Shown: positions 55,198 through 64,000, numbered from the stretch's first letter. The stretch: 64,000 bases of DNA from Sphingomonas sp. AP4-R1 (GCF_013113735.1 NZ_CP053346.1:1750001-1814000); one strand, 5' to 3'. The notes: generated from the letters alone by a model not told the origin. Numbers and translations are program-made.

Positions 55198-56922
55198 GTG
55201 AAGCGGGCGATCTTCGTGGCGATGGCGGTGATGCTCGCCGTGCTGCTGGCTGTGTGGGCGGTGACGCCCGGCCGCCCCCGTCCGGCCGATGCGCCCGCGG
55301 CGACATTCTCGGCCGGGCGGGCGATGCGCGACGTGCGGATGATCGCGCGGGCGCCGCACATGACGGGCAGCGCCGAGGATCGGCGCGTGATGGCCTATCT
55401 GCTCGATCGGCTGGGCGGGATGGGGCTGTCCGTGGCGGTCCAGCCCGTGCCGCTGTCCGACAAGGCGCGCGCCAAGCTGGAGCGGCAGAGCGGCGCGAAG
55501 GTCTCGCCCGATCTGCGCGGCGGATCGATCATCGGCCTGTGGCCGGGGCAAGATCGATCGGCGCCGGCGGTGGTGCTGATGGCGCATCACGATACGGTCG
55601 GTGGATCGCCGGGCGCGGCGGACGATACGATCGGCGTCGCCGCGATCCTGGAGACGGTGCGCGCGCTGCGGACCGGGCCGCAGCCCCGGCGCGACCTGAT
55701 CGTGCTGTTCACCGACGGCGAGGAACTGGCGACGAGCGGGGCCGAGGCGTTCTTCGCGCAGGCGGGCCTGCGCGATCATGTCGGCGTCGTGATCAATCTG
55801 GAGGCGCGGGGCGGCGGCGGGCGCGCGGCGATGTTCGAGACGGGGCGCGACAATGGCGCGATGATGCAACTGTTCCAGCGCAGCGTGCCGACGCCGTCCG
55901 CCGCCTCGCTGGCGATCTTCGTCTATCGGAGGATGCCCAATTATACGGACCTGACCGAGGCGCTGAAGCACGACATCGCCGGCTTCAATTTCGCGGTGAC
56001 GGGCCGCGCCGCCCTCTATCATTCGCCTTTGTCGACGCCCGACCGGATCGAGCAGGCCTCCGTGCAGGATATGGGGCAGCAGGTGCTGGCGCTGTCCCGC
56101 GCGCTGACGCAGGCGGCGGCGCTGCCCGCGCCTTCGCCCGATCGCGTGTTTGCGGACATCTGGGGTACGCGGCTCGTCACCTATCCGCTGTGGGGCGGGT
56201 GGGTGATCCTTGGCGTTTCGGTCTTGCTGGTGGCGATCGGCGTGCGGGGGGCACGCGGCGAAGTGCGAGGGCGGGAGGTTGCGATCGGGCTGGCGCTGCC
56301 GTTCGTGCTGCTGCTCGGCGGGGCGGTGCTGCTGCTGGCGCTCAACTGGCTGTCGGGGGCGGGCGCCGGGGCCGATTATTATGATCGGCTGGCCGCCATT
56401 CCCCGTCTGCGGACGCAGGCCTTCGTCGCCTGTCTCGCCGTGCTGCTGCCCTGCCTGCGCTGGGGGCGGAGCCTGTGGAGCGGGTGGCTGGGGCTGATCG
56501 CGGTGTGGGGCCTGCTCTCGCTCGCGGCGCAGATCGTGGCGCCGCTGGTGACGCCGATCCTGCATTGGCCCCTGCTGGTGGCGGCGCTCCAGATGGCGAT
56601 CGTCGGCTGGCTCGATCCCGTGATGCGGCGGACCTCGGCGATGGCGCCGGTCGCGCTGCTGGCGGCGGGATCGGCCGCGCAATCGGCGGCGATCGGCCTG
56701 TTCCTGTTCGGCGGGGTCGGGGCGGGGATGCCGGTGGTGGCTTTGTTCGCGCTCTTTCCGATCGCGCTGGTGGCGTGGCCGGTCGCGCATCGGCTGGCTT
56801 CGGTGCGGGCGCTGGGGATCGCGGCGGGGGTTGCCCTGATCGTGGCGATCGTCCTCGCGCTGACGGTGCGGCTCGATCCCCTCTCGCCCAGCGTGCCGAC
56901 CTATGCGACCGACAAGCGGTGA
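55198..56922 (+). CDS. Membrane-bound M28-family metallopeptidase
   Basis: 574 residues. One N-terminal helix (FVAMAVMLAVLLAVWAV) precedes an M28 zinc peptidase domain, with LMAHHDTVGGSPGAADDTIG for the His-Asp and paired Asp ligands, FTDGEELATSGAEAFF for the catalytic Glu-Glu, and an NLEARGGGG ligand region. The C-terminal half (about 325-560) has roughly six to eight more membrane segments. It probably cleaves amino acids from peptides at the periplasmic face. The GTG at 55198 is the best start. It diverges from the DUF1453 gene. Confidence 0.87.
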   Translation: MKRAIFVAMAVMLAVLLAVWAVTPGRPRPADAPAATFSAGRAMRDVRMIARAPHMTGSAEDRRVMAYLLDRLGGMGLSVAVQPVPLSDKARAKLERQSGAKVSPDLRGGSIIGLWPGQDRSAPAVVLMAHHDTVGGSPGAADDTIGVAAILETVRALRTGPQPRRDLIVLFTDGEELATSGAEAFFAQAGLRDHVGVVINLEARGGGGRAAMFETGRDNGAMMQLFQRSVPTPSAASLAIFVYRRMPNYTDLTEALKHDIAGFNFAVTGRAALYHSPLSTPDRIEQASVQDMGQQVLALSRALTQAAALPAPSPDRVFADIWGTRLVTYPLWGGWVILGVSVLLVAIGVRGARGEVRGREVAIGLALPFVLLLGGAVLLLALNWLSGAGAGADYYDRLAAIPRLRTQAFVACLAVLLPCLRWGRSLWSGWLGLIAVWGLLSLAAQIVAPLVTPILHWPLLVAALQMAIVGWLDPVMRRTSAMAPVALLAAGSAAQSAAIGLFLFGGVGAGMPVVALFALFPIALVAWPVAHRLASVRALGIAAGVALIVAIVLALTVRLDPLSPSVPTYATDKR

Positions 56923-56954
56923 GGGCGCGCGCGAAAACCGCCGCAACCCTTCTT

Positions 56955-57048
56955 CCGTTTGTGCTGAGCCTGTCGAAGCACCGTCCTTCCTTCCCCCCAG
57001 GACGTTGAAGGAAGAAGGACGGCCCTTCGACAGGCTCAGGGCGAACGG
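56955..57048. repeat. Palindromic repeat of the CTTCGACAGGCTCAG family
   Basis: CCGTTTGTGCTGAGCCTGTC plus GAAGCACCGTCCTTCCTTC is mirrored by GAAGGAAGAAGGACGGCCCT plus TCGACAGGCTCAGGGCGAACGG. Arms are long and nearly perfect. It separates the M28 peptidase from argS. Confidence 0.88.
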
Positions 57049-57177
57049 AACGTGAAGTCGGCGAACGGAGCTTGAAGTCGAATGACGCGCCGCCCCCACC
57101 CACGTCACCCCGCAACTTGGCGATGACGGTCGCGTCCCGATAGGCTAGAGGCCCGCTTCCCGTCCCTCACCGGAATT

Positions 57178-58911
57178 GTGTCCTTGCCCACGCTCTACGC
57201 CCGTTTCTCCGCCGATCTCGCCGCCGCCCTCGATGCGCTGGAAGCCGAAGGGGCGCTGCCCGCCGGGCTGAAGCGCGAGGCGATCACGGTGGAGCCGCCG
57301 CGCGACACCACGCATGGCGATCTGGCGACCAACGCCGCGATGGTGCTGGCAAAGCCCGCCGGCACCAATCCGCGCGCGCTGGCGGCCTTGCTCGTGCCCA
57401 AGCTGGAGGCGCTGCCGCAGGTGGAGGGCGTCGAGATCGCCGGCCCCGGCTTCATCAACCTGCGGCTGACCGAGGCGACGTGGCGCGGCGAACTGGGCAC
57501 GATCCTGGCCGACGCCGCCGCGTATGGCGAGGCCACGGTGGGCGCCGGCACGCGCGTGAACGTGGAATATGTGTCCGCCAACCCGACCGGGCCGATGCAT
57601 ATGGGCCATTGCCGCGGCGCGGTGGTGGGCGATGCGCTGGCGCAACTGCTGGAATATGCGGGCTACGCCGTCACCCGCGAATATTATATCAACGATGCCG
57701 GCGCGCAGGTGCAGACGCTCGGCCGCTCGGTCCACCTGCGTTATCGCGAGGCGCTGGGCGAGGATATCGGCCAGATCCCCGAGGGCTTCTATCCGGGCGA
57801 CTATCTGATCCCGATCGGGCAGGCGCTGGCCGCCGAATATGGCGACGCCTATGTGGACAAGCCCGAGAGCGAGTGGCTCGATCTGTTCCGCACGCGTGCC
57901 GTCGCCGCGATGATGGACATGATCCGCGCCGATCTGGCTTTGCTCGGCATCACGCACGAGATTTTCGCGTCCGAGGCGGCGGTGCAGGCTGAGGGCCGCG
58001 TCGACAAGGCGTTCGATCGGCTGCGCGCCGAGGGGCTGATCTATCAGGGCGTGCTGGAGCCTCCCAAGGGCGAGCTTCCCGACGATTGGGAGCCGACCGA
58101 GATGACCCTGTTCCGCGCCACCCAGTTCGGCGACGATCAGGATCGCCCGGTGCGCAAGTCGGACGGCGGGCTCACCTATTTCGGCACCGACCTCGCTTAC
58201 CATTGGCAGAAGGCCGAGAGCGCCGATCAGCTGATCGACATCTGGGGCGCGGACCATGCCGGCACGGTCAAGCGCATCCAGGCGGCGGTGAAGGCGCTGA
58301 CGGGCGGCAAGCCGTTCGACGTGAAGCTCGTCCAGATGGTCCGCCTGCTCCGCAATGGCGAGCCGGTGAAGATGTCGAAGCGCTCGGGCTCGTTCGTGAC
58401 TTTGGCCGACGTGGTGCGCGAAGTGGGCAAGGACGTCGTCCGCTTCACGATGCTGACGCGCAAGGCCGATGCGCAGATGGATTTCGACTTCGCCAAGGTG
58501 GTGGAAGCCTCCAAGGACAATCCGGTCTTCTACGTGCAATATGCGCACGCCCGCATCGCTTCGCTCCATCGGCGCGCGGCCGAGGCGGGGCTGAGCCTGC
58601 CCGAGGCGGATCTGGCGTTGCTGGATGCGGAGGAACTGGGGCTGGTGAAGCTGGCCGCGCAATTCCCGCGCATGATCGAGGGCGCCGCCGCCGCGCGCGA
58701 GCCGCACCGCATCGCCTTCTATCTCTACGATCTGGCCGCCGCCTTCCATGCGCTGTGGAATCGCGGCAACGATGATCCGGGTCGTCGCTTCCTTCTGCCC
58801 GATGGTCTCGCTCTCACCGCCGCGCGGCTGGCGCTGGCCGACGCGATCGGGCAGATCATCCGCAACGGCCTTGGCGTGATCGGCGTCGAGGCGGCCGAGG
58901 AGTTGCACTGA
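57178..58911 (+). CDS. argS: Arginyl-tRNA synthetase
   Basis: 577 residues. A class I synthetase with HMGH (HIGH-type, in [15 protein letters not shown]) and KMSKRSG motifs, and the ArgRS N-terminal domain. It charges tRNA-Arg. The start is GTG 57178 ([13 protein letters not shown]), giving a usual N terminus. It lies at the head of the argS-SPOR-nagZ-scpAB-tatA set, two bases before the SPOR gene. Confidence 0.95.
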   Translation: MSLPTLYARFSADLAAALDALEAEGALPAGLKREAITVEPPRDTTHGDLATNAAMVLAKPAGTNPRALAALLVPKLEALPQVEGVEIAGPGFINLRLTEATWRGELGTILADAAAYGEATVGAGTRVNVEYVSANPTGPMHMGHCRGAVVGDALAQLLEYAGYAVTREYYINDAGAQVQTLGRSVHLRYREALGEDIGQIPEGFYPGDYLIPIGQALAAEYGDAYVDKPESEWLDLFRTRAVAAMMDMIRADLALLGITHEIFASEAAVQAEGRVDKAFDRLRAEGLIYQGVLEPPKGELPDDWEPTEMTLFRATQFGDDQDRPVRKSDGGLTYFGTDLAYHWQKAESADQLIDIWGADHAGTVKRIQAAVKALTGGKPFDVKLVQMVRLLRNGEPVKMSKRSGSFVTLADVVREVGKDVVRFTMLTRKADAQMDFDFAKVVEASKDNPVFYVQYAHARIASLHRRAAEAGLSLPEADLALLDAEELGLVKLAAQFPRMIEGAAAAREPHRIAFYLYDLAAAFHALWNRGNDDPGRRFLLPDGLALTAARLALADAIGQIIRNGLGVIGVEAAEELH

Positions 58912-58914
58912 GCG

Positions 58915-59727
58915 ATGGTCGAGATCCGGCGGGGGAGTTCGGGCGACGCGGCGCGCGAGCGTTTGCCGTGGCTGGAGCCGGTGGAAGATGAGGATGACTA
59001 TGCGGCCGAGGGCTCGGGCTATGGCGGCCTGATCCTCGCCGCGATCCTCGTGCTGGTGGCGATCGCGCTGCTGACGGCGGGCGTGATCTGGTATCGCGGC
59101 CAGCGCGGCGGTGCCGCCGGCGGCGACGGCCAGATCATCAAGGCCGAGCCCGGCCCTTATAAGGTGCGCCCGCCCAATCCCGGCGGGATGAAGCCCGATG
59201 CCAATGGCGAGGTGACCTACGACACCAGCGCCGGGCAGGACGTGAACAGCCCGATCGACCTGAACGCGCTGCCCGAGCAGCCGATGGTGGCGCCGGGGCA
59301 GAATCGCCCGGCTCCACAGCAGGCACAGCGTGAGCAGCCGCAGACGCCGGCCCGGCCCGCCGCCGTGCCTCAGGCGCCTGTCGCCAAGGCTGCGCCGCAA
59401 CCGGCCGCACCTCCGGTGGCGGCCGCTCCGCCCCCCGCGTCCCGGCCCGCGCCGGTTCCGCAGGCGCCGGCTCCCTCCGCCGTGCCCGAGGCGGGTGGCG
59501 TGGGCACCGTCCAGCTCGGCGCCTTCTCCAGCGAGGCGAAGGCCAAGCAGGCGTGGAAGACGCTGTCGGGCCGCTATGCCGGCCTGCGCGATCTCGGCAT
59601 GGCGATCAGCCCGGTGAAGAGCGACGACAAGACGCTCTACCGCCTGCGCGCCTCCGGTGCGCCGAACGCGGCACGGCTCTGCGCCCAGCTGCGCGTGGCC
59701 GGCGAGAGCTGCAGCCTGGTCAACTGA
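58915..59727 (+). CDS. SPOR domain membrane protein
   Basis: 270 residues. A cytoplasmic acidic head (about 1-35) precedes one membrane helix (GGLILAAILVLVAIALLTAG), a long Pro/Ala/Gln-rich linker, and a C-terminal SPOR domain (VGTVQLGAFSSEAKAKQAWK ... LYRLRASGAPNAARLCAQLR). It is a septal-glycan-binding inner-membrane protein of the FtsN/DedD kind by architecture, though it is not assigned to either. The start is three bases after argS. Confidence 0.9.
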   Translation: MVEIRRGSSGDAARERLPWLEPVEDEDDYAAEGSGYGGLILAAILVLVAIALLTAGVIWYRGQRGGAAGGDGQIIKAEPGPYKVRPPNPGGMKPDANGEVTYDTSAGQDVNSPIDLNALPEQPMVAPGQNRPAPQQAQREQPQTPARPAAVPQAPVAKAAPQPAAPPVAAAPPPASRPAPVPQAPAPSAVPEAGGVGTVQLGAFSSEAKAKQAWKTLSGRYAGLRDLGMAISPVKSDDKTLYRLRASGAPNAARLCAQLRVAGESCSLVN

Positions 59728-59742
59728 CGAGGATCCATCCCG

Positions 59743-59852
59743 CCGTTCGGTTCGAGCAGCATCGAGCGTGTCGAGATGCGACCGTCGAGAACGTCTGCGC
59801 TGACGTCTCGACTTCGTTCTCGACAGGCTCGAACTTCGCTCGAAGCGAACGG
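59743..59852. repeat. Palindromic repeat of the CCGTTxGGTTCGAGC family
   Basis: CCGTTCGGTTCGAGCAGC on the left pairs with CGAACTTCGCTCGAAGCG and AACGG on the right, with inner ATCGAGCGTGTCGAGATG and TTCTCGACAGGCTCGAACTT blocks. Same family as 39204 and 61841. It fills the SPOR-nagZ gap. Confidence 0.82.
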
Positions 59853-59883
59853 TGGGACATCTGACGCGTAAGGAAAGTCCGTT

Positions 59884-60894
59884 ATGACACCCCTGATCCT
59901 CGGTTTGTCCGGTCCGGCCCTCACCGCCGACGAGCGCGCTTTCTTCGCGGAGGTGCAGCCGGCGGGCTTCATCCTGTTCCGCCGCAACGTGGTGGATCGC
60001 GATCAAGTGCGCGCGCTCACCGATGCGCTGCGCGCGGTATCCGGGCGCGACGACGTGCCGATCCTGATCGATCAGGAGGGTGGGCGCGTGGCGCGGATGC
60101 AGCCGCCCGAATGGCCCGCTTTTCCGGCCGGGGCCGCGTTCGACACACTCTATGACGTGGCGCCCATGTCCGCGATCGAGGCGATCCGCGCGCAGGCGAC
60201 CGCGCTCGGCCTGATGCTGCGCGAGGTGGGCGTGAACGTCGATTGCCTGCCCTTGCTCGACGTGCGCCAGCCGGGCGCGCACGATATCATCGGCGATCGC
60301 GCGCTGGGCACCGAGCCTTTGCGCGTGGCGGCGCTGGGGCGTGCCACGATCGAGGGCCTGCGCGCGGGCGGCGTGGTCGGCGTGGTCAAGCATGTGCCGG
60401 GCCATGGCCGCGCGATGGCGGACAGCCATCTGGAGCTGCCCGTGGTCGATGTGTCGGCCGAGGAGCTGGAAACCGATCTCGCGCCCTTCATCCGGCTGCA
60501 CGACGCGCCGATGGCGATGACCGCGCATGTGGTCTACCCGATCTGGGATCCGGCCCAGTGCGCGAGCCTGTCGGCGAAGATCATCGCCGGCATCATCCGC
60601 AAGCGCATCGGCTTCGACGGACTGCTGATGTCGGACGATCTGGGAATGCACGCGCTCAACGGCGATTTCGGCGATCGCGCATTCGGCGTGATCGCGGCGG
60701 GCTGCGATGTCGCGCTGCATTGCTCGGGCGATATGGGCGAGATGATCGCCTGCGCCGATGCGGTGCCGACGATCACGGCGGAGGCGCGCATCCGGCTGGA
60801 CCGCGCGATGGCGACGATCGCGGCGGGCGCGACGACGGGCGACACGTTCGCGGCGCTGATCGAGAAGAGGGATCAGCTGCTGGCATTGGCGTGA
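59884..60894 (+). CDS. nagZ: NagZ, beta-N-acetylhexosaminidase
   Basis: 336 residues, GH3 family. Cytoplasmic murein recycling: it frees GlcNAc from GlcNAc-anhydro-muropeptides. Key motifs are KHVPGHGRAMADSH (His174 region with the catalytic Asp-His), LIDQEGGRVARM and LLMSDDLGMHAL with the nucleophile Asp. It lies between two repeats in the argS-tatA set. Confidence 0.95.
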   Translation: MTPLILGLSGPALTADERAFFAEVQPAGFILFRRNVVDRDQVRALTDALRAVSGRDDVPILIDQEGGRVARMQPPEWPAFPAGAAFDTLYDVAPMSAIEAIRAQATALGLMLREVGVNVDCLPLLDVRQPGAHDIIGDRALGTEPLRVAALGRATIEGLRAGGVVGVVKHVPGHGRAMADSHLELPVVDVSAEELETDLAPFIRLHDAPMAMTAHVVYPIWDPAQCASLSAKIIAGIIRKRIGFDGLLMSDDLGMHALNGDFGDRAFGVIAAGCDVALHCSGDMGEMIACADAVPTITAEARIRLDRAMATIAAGATTGDTFAALIEKRDQLLALA

Positions 60895-60914
60895 GCCGTG
60901 CTTTCACCTCCAGC

Positions 60915-61013
60915 GTCATCCTGAACTCGTTTCAGGATCCATGACCCTTCACCCGATCTGGATACGCGAGGAGGAAGGGCAGGTAATGGATCCTGAAACG
61001 AGTTCAGGATGAC
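60915..61013. repeat. Palindromic repeat of the CCTGAA-CGTTTCAGG family
   Basis: GTCATCCTGAACTCGTTTCA plus GGATCCATGACCC is matched by ATGGATCCTGAAACGAGTTC plus AGGATGAC. It is the most perfect copy of the family (see 3386 and 28267) and fills the nagZ-scpA gap. Confidence 0.9.
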
Positions 61014-61069
61014 GGGGAGAGTGGGGCACTCTCGACTCACCCGTCTCTCCGGCTAATCTGCTCCGTTCC

Positions 61070-61819
61070 ATGTCCGACGAATTCGATCTTTCCCAGCCCG
61101 ACGGCGAGACGCTGACGCTCGACATCGACGGGTGGGAGGGGCCGCTCGACCTGCTGCTGACGCTGGCGCGCAACCAGAAGGTGGATCTCAAGCAGATCTC
61201 GATCCTCGCTCTGGTGGAGCAATATCTCGACTTCATCGCGCAGGCGCGCGCGCTGAAGCTGGAGCTGGCGGCCGATTATCTCGTGATGGCGGCGTGGCTG
61301 GCCTACCTCAAATCGGGCCTGCTGCTGCCACGCGATCCCGAGATCGAGCCGAGCCCCGAGGAACTGGCGCTGCGCCTGCAATTGCGGCTCCAGCGGCTGG
61401 ACGCGATGCGCGAGGCGGGGGCGCGGCTGATGGCGCGCGACCGGCTGGGGCGCGACGTGTTCGCGCGGGGGGAGCCCGAGGGGCTCCGGGTGGTGAAGAC
61501 GCCCGCCTGGGAAGCCCATCTGTTCGATCTGATCGCGGCCTATGGCGCGGTGAAGGCGCGCGCCGTGCCCGCCATCCATATCGTCTCGCGCCGCCCGGTG
61601 ATGACGCTGGAGGCGGCTCTGGAGCTGGTCGCGCGGATGGTGGGGCAGGAACTGGACTGGGCTGATCTGGCGAGCTTCCTGCCACCCGCGCAGGATGAGG
61701 ACTATCGCCGCTCGGCGGTGGCCTCCAGCTTCGTCGCGGCGCTGGAGCTGGCCAAGCAGGGGCGGCTGGCGTTGCGGCAGGAGAGCGCGTTCGCGCCTTT
61801 GATGGTGCGGCGGGCGTGA
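61070..61819 (+). CDS. scpA: ScpA, chromosome segregation/condensation kleisin
   Basis: 249 residues. Start with DGWEGPLDLLLTLARNQKVD (the N-terminal SMC-binding domain), the helical centre LAADYLVMAAWLAYLKS, and the winged-helix C-terminal end near FVAALELAKQGRL. It forms condensin with Smc and ScpB. Its stop precedes a repeat that separates it from scpB; these two are normally close. Confidence 0.93.
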   Translation: MSDEFDLSQPDGETLTLDIDGWEGPLDLLLTLARNQKVDLKQISILALVEQYLDFIAQARALKLELAADYLVMAAWLAYLKSGLLLPRDPEIEPSPEELALRLQLRLQRLDAMREAGARLMARDRLGRDVFARGEPEGLRVVKTPAWEAHLFDLIAAYGAVKARAVPAIHIVSRRPVMTLEAALELVARMVGQELDWADLASFLPPAQDEDYRRSAVASSFVAALELAKQGRLALRQESAFAPLMVRRA

Positions 61820-61840
61820 GGGGGACACATTCCACCCCCA

Positions 61841-61966
61841 CCGTTTGGTTCGAGCTTGTCGAGAACCGGGCCAGGCTTCGAGCGAAGCCGAGAAGCCGGG
61901 ACACAAAGCACGGGCTCTCGACTTCGCTCGATCCCTGCGGGTTCTCGACAAGCTCGAACCAAACGG
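61841..61966. repeat. Palindromic repeat between scpA and scpB, open in the scpB frame
   Basis: CCGTTTGGTTCGAGCTTGTC plus GAGAACC is mirrored by GGTTCTCGACAAGCTCGAAC plus CAAACGG. The scpB frame is open across it from 61845, so it could in principle be translated as an extension. Confidence 0.88.
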
Positions 61967-61982
61967 ATTGGGGGGACGGATT

Positions 61983-62555
61983 TTGATCGACGTTGACGTC
62001 CGTGCCCTCGAGGCCACCCTGTTCGCCGCTGAAGCACCTATGACGCCGCAGGATCTCGCCACCGCCACCGGGATCGAGGACGTGAGGGGTGCCCTCACGC
62101 GCCTGGGCGCGCTCTACGAAGGGCACGGCATCGAACTGGTCGAGCGGGGCGGGCGGTGGCGGCTGCAGACCGCGCCGGATCTCGCCCACATCCTGCGGCG
62201 CGAGAAGGTGGAGCCGCGCAAGCTGTCCCGCGCGGGGATCGAGACGCTGGCGATCATCGCCTATCACGAGCCCGTCAGCCGCGCCGAGATCGAGGCGATC
62301 CGCGGCGTGCAGATCTCCAAGGGCACGCTGGATGCGTTGCTGGAGGCGGGCTGGGTGAAGCCCGCCGGGCGGCGCGAAGTGCCTGGGCGGCCGCTCACCT
62401 TCGCCACCACGCCGGCCTTCCTCGATCATTTCGGCCTCACCTCGCGCCGCGATCTGCCGGGGAGCGAGGATCTGAAGGCGGCGGGGCTGCTCGATCCGAT
62501 CGATCTTGTCATGGAACAGCAGCTAGAGGTGGCGAAAGAGGGCGAGGGCGACTAA
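61983..62555 (+). CDS. scpB: ScpB, condensin subunit
   Basis: 190 residues. Two winged-helix segments: [19 protein letters not shown] and [20 protein letters not shown], typical of ScpB. It binds ScpA in the Smc complex. The best start is a TTG at 61983 ([13 protein letters not shown]), 16 bases after the repeat; GGGGGGAC precedes it. The same frame is open back to 61845, through the repeat. It is followed at 23 bases by tatA. Confidence 0.88.
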   Translation: MIDVDVRALEATLFAAEAPMTPQDLATATGIEDVRGALTRLGALYEGHGIELVERGGRWRLQTAPDLAHILRREKVEPRKLSRAGIETLAIIAYHEPVSRAEIEAIRGVQISKGTLDALLEAGWVKPAGRREVPGRPLTFATTPAFLDHFGLTSRRDLPGSEDLKAAGLLDPIDLVMEQQLEVAKEGEGD

Positions 62556-62578
62556 GTGTCGGCCGGAGGAGATATCTG

Positions 62579-62833
62579 ATGGGCGGTTTGAGCATCTGGC
62601 ATTGGCTGATCCTGGCGGTCGTCGTCATGCTGCTGTTTGGCAAGGGCCGCCTGTCCGACATCATGGGCGATGCGGCCAAGGGCATCAAAAGCTTCAAGAA
62701 GGGCCTGCAGGACGACGAGGAGGAGCAGCGCTCGGCCCCGCGCCCCGCGCAGCGCCTGCAGAACCAGCCCCCGCTGGAGCCGAACCCCGATCACAAGCTG
62801 CAGCCGATGCAGGACGACCGCCCCTCGCATTGA
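62579..62833 (+). CDS. tatA: TatA, twin-arginine translocase pore subunit
   Basis: 84 residues. It opens with the TatA helix [20 protein letters not shown] followed by the Phe-Gly hinge [20 protein letters not shown] and a hydrophilic tail. It forms the channel for folded, cofactor-bearing substrates such as Tat-signal enzymes. GGAGGAG lies at eight bases. The usual tatB and tatC do not follow; the next gene is unrelated. Confidence 0.94.
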   Translation: MGGLSIWHWLILAVVVMLLFGKGRLSDIMGDAAKGIKSFKKGLQDDEEEQRSAPRPAQRLQNQPPLEPNPDHKLQPMQDDRPSH

Positions 62834-63058
62834 GGGGATAGGGCGGCCTGACGTTCGGGCGGCCGTCCTGAAATTGTTTCGGTATCCGGAGGACGATCCT
62901 CGAAGGAAGGATCGCGTCCGGTAAGCGGAGAACATTTCGACCGTCGCGCGCGTCTCCCTGTTCGTCGCATATGGGGCGGCCTCGCGCCTGCGACGCGTTC
63001 GGATCGTCACGATCCCGCTGTACCGTTCGCTCGTTTCCGTGAGCGGGAGTGGCGTGAC

Positions 63059-63814
63059 ATGCTGCGGTTTCGGGGCGTCCTGCGTGGGTGTATCGTCGCC
63101 ATCGGCCTTGCCGGGGTGTCCCCGGTCGCCGCAGAGGTCGATGGGTGGGGATGGAGCATCATCATCCCCTCCGTCACCCGGACCGACGTTCTCGGCACGC
63201 GGCTGCGCCAGCTGGATGAAGAGATTGAGGCGCGCGACGGCGCCACGCCCAAAGGCGGGGTCGTCCCCGCTCCGGTAGCGCCCGATCCGGCCCGGCTGCG
63301 CTACGCGCCGTCCAGGGCGCGCCGCAGCGCCAATCTCGCCGCCTTCGTCGCCAAGAGCCGCCAGCGCGATCAGGACGCCGCCCGCTCGCTGGAGCAATTG
63401 TTCGCGCAGGGCGACATCATCGAGCGGATGGGGACGGTGCTCGCGTCCTATGGCATGAGCATCGATAATGTCGCCGATGCCTATGCGGTGTGGTGGATCG
63501 ATGCCTGGCAGGCGTCGCACCGCCGGAACGAGGATACCGACAAGCGCACCTTCGCGGCCGTCCGCGCGCAGGCGGCCCGTGCGCTCTCCGCCACGCGGGA
63601 ACTGGCCATGGCGGACGATGCCGCCAAGCAGCGCTTCGCCGAGGCCTTGCTGCTTCAGGCCCTGCTGCTGGAAGGCGCGATGGATCAGGCCAAGGCCAAT
63701 CCGGCGATGTCGGGCCCGGTGGCCGACGCCGCCACGCGGGGCGCGCGCGGCATGGGGCTGGATATCGCGACGATGACGCTCACCCCGGACGGTTTCATCG
63801 CCGCCGCCCGATAG
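63059..63814 (+). CDS. DUF6683-like secreted protein
   Basis: 251 residues. A signal peptide (LRGCIVAIGLAGVSPVAA) is followed by a helical domain that starts near RLRYAPSRARRSANLAAFVA and carries LEQLFAQGDIIERMGTVLAS, then YGMSIDNVADAYAVWWIDAW. This run matches the pattern I recall for DUF6683 proteins. The function is unknown. The 225 bases before it, after tatA, hold no recognisable gene. Confidence 0.68.
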   Translation: MLRFRGVLRGCIVAIGLAGVSPVAAEVDGWGWSIIIPSVTRTDVLGTRLRQLDEEIEARDGATPKGGVVPAPVAPDPARLRYAPSRARRSANLAAFVAKSRQRDQDAARSLEQLFAQGDIIERMGTVLASYGMSIDNVADAYAVWWIDAWQASHRRNEDTDKRTFAAVRAQAARALSATRELAMADDAAKQRFAEALLLQALLLEGAMDQAKANPAMSGPVADAATRGARGMGLDIATMTLTPDGFIAAAR

Positions 63815-63853
63815 ACGGGCCACGCTCGGAATTTCTGCATCCGACCGGACGGG

Positions 63854-64000
63854 TCAGAGGATCTCGCGCACCTTTTCGGGCGGGCGGCCCAGGCGGACGC
63901 CCTTGGCGGTTTCCACCAGCGGGCGTTCGATCAGGATCGGGTTGGCGGCCATCGCGGCGAGGATATCCTCCTCGTTCGCATCCTTGAGCGCCTTCGCATC
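63854..64000 (-). CDS. Arsenate reductase (ArsC/Spx-type), C-terminal part
   Basis: The visible 48 codons (DAKALKDANEEDILAAMAAN then PILIERPLVETAKGVRLGRP then PEKVREIL) are the end of an ArsC-family reductase; the PILIERPL...KGVRLGRPPE pattern is characteristic. ArsC proteins reduce arsenate using glutathione and glutaredoxin, though the Spx-like group has other roles. The N-terminal Cys lies beyond the right edge, so the exact subfamily is open. Confidence 0.82.
   Translation of the reverse strand, partial: DAKALKDANEEDILAAMAANPILIERPLVETAKGVRLGRPPEKVREIL

Noticed and set aside
1620..61966. CRISPR array or CRISPR-like repeats
   Set aside because: The repeats are dispersed palindromic elements at single sites, not regularly spaced direct repeats, and no cas genes are present.
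62834..63058. Shortened tatB downstream of tatA
   Set aside because: No frame in this stretch has the TatB helix and hinge. The gap is non-coding as far as I can see.

Overview
The window reads as a chromosomal segment of a GC-rich alphaproteobacterium, most likely a sphingomonad (Sphingomonas or a close relative). This rests on the gene content and order (a complete division and cell-wall cluster followed by ftsZ and a TPR/SPOR protein; argS, SPOR protein, nagZ, scpA, scpB, tatA), on the protein style, on heavy use of four-base ATGA/GTGA/TTGA stop-start overlaps, and on many palindromic intergenic repeats. No phage, transposase, CRISPR array or rRNA operon was found.

Layout. 1-7.7 kb: a partial HTH regulator, a DUF6456 protein and tlyA, a frameshifted FAD oxidoreductase, a CPA1-type Na+/H+ antiporter, two very small proteins, and a divergent TetR/SDR pair with a palindromic operator between them. 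7.7-17.9 kb, minus strand: a hybrid sensor kinase and the complete potassium system kdpFABC-kdpDE. The Kdp operon is led by a 27-residue membrane peptide and lies downstream of a tRNA-Arg(TCT). 18-29.4 kb: a YhhQ-type transporter, an EamA transporter, purL, an HTH regulator divergent from an NAD(P)-binding reductase, a TonB-dependent siderophore receptor, an MliC-like lipoprotein, cysK, a PilZ protein and a small membrane protein.

29.7-49.6 kb is the dcw cluster: mraZ, rsmH, ftsL, ftsI, murE, murF, mraY, murD, ftsW, murG, murC, a 65-residue ORF, murB, a DUF4262 gene, ddl, ftsQ, ftsA, ftsZ. Together these make lipid II and the divisome. Most junctions are four-base overlaps, so translation is probably coupled along the operon. 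Three palindromic elements have entered the cluster. One lies inside murD and is read in frame, adding roughly 36 residues; another forms the murE-murF junction and supplies the murF Shine-Dalgarno. A comparatively AT-rich DUF4262 gene sits between murB and ddl with perfect overlaps on both sides. Perfect DnaA boxes lie upstream of mraZ and of ftsZ, and ftsZ also has two GANTC methylation sites.

49.9-64 kb: a TPR/SPOR protein, a dGTPase-like HD protein, a cyclooxygenase-like haem peroxidase in which the distal histidine position is aspartate, a DUF1453-like membrane protein, an M28 peptidase, argS, a SPOR protein, nagZ, scpA, scpB, tatA (not followed by tatBC), a DUF6683-like secreted protein, and the end of an ArsC-like reductase. 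The best leads are the in-frame repeat in murD, the DUF4262 and 65-residue genes inside the dcw cluster, the cyclooxygenase-like enzyme, and the extra Kdp micropeptide.
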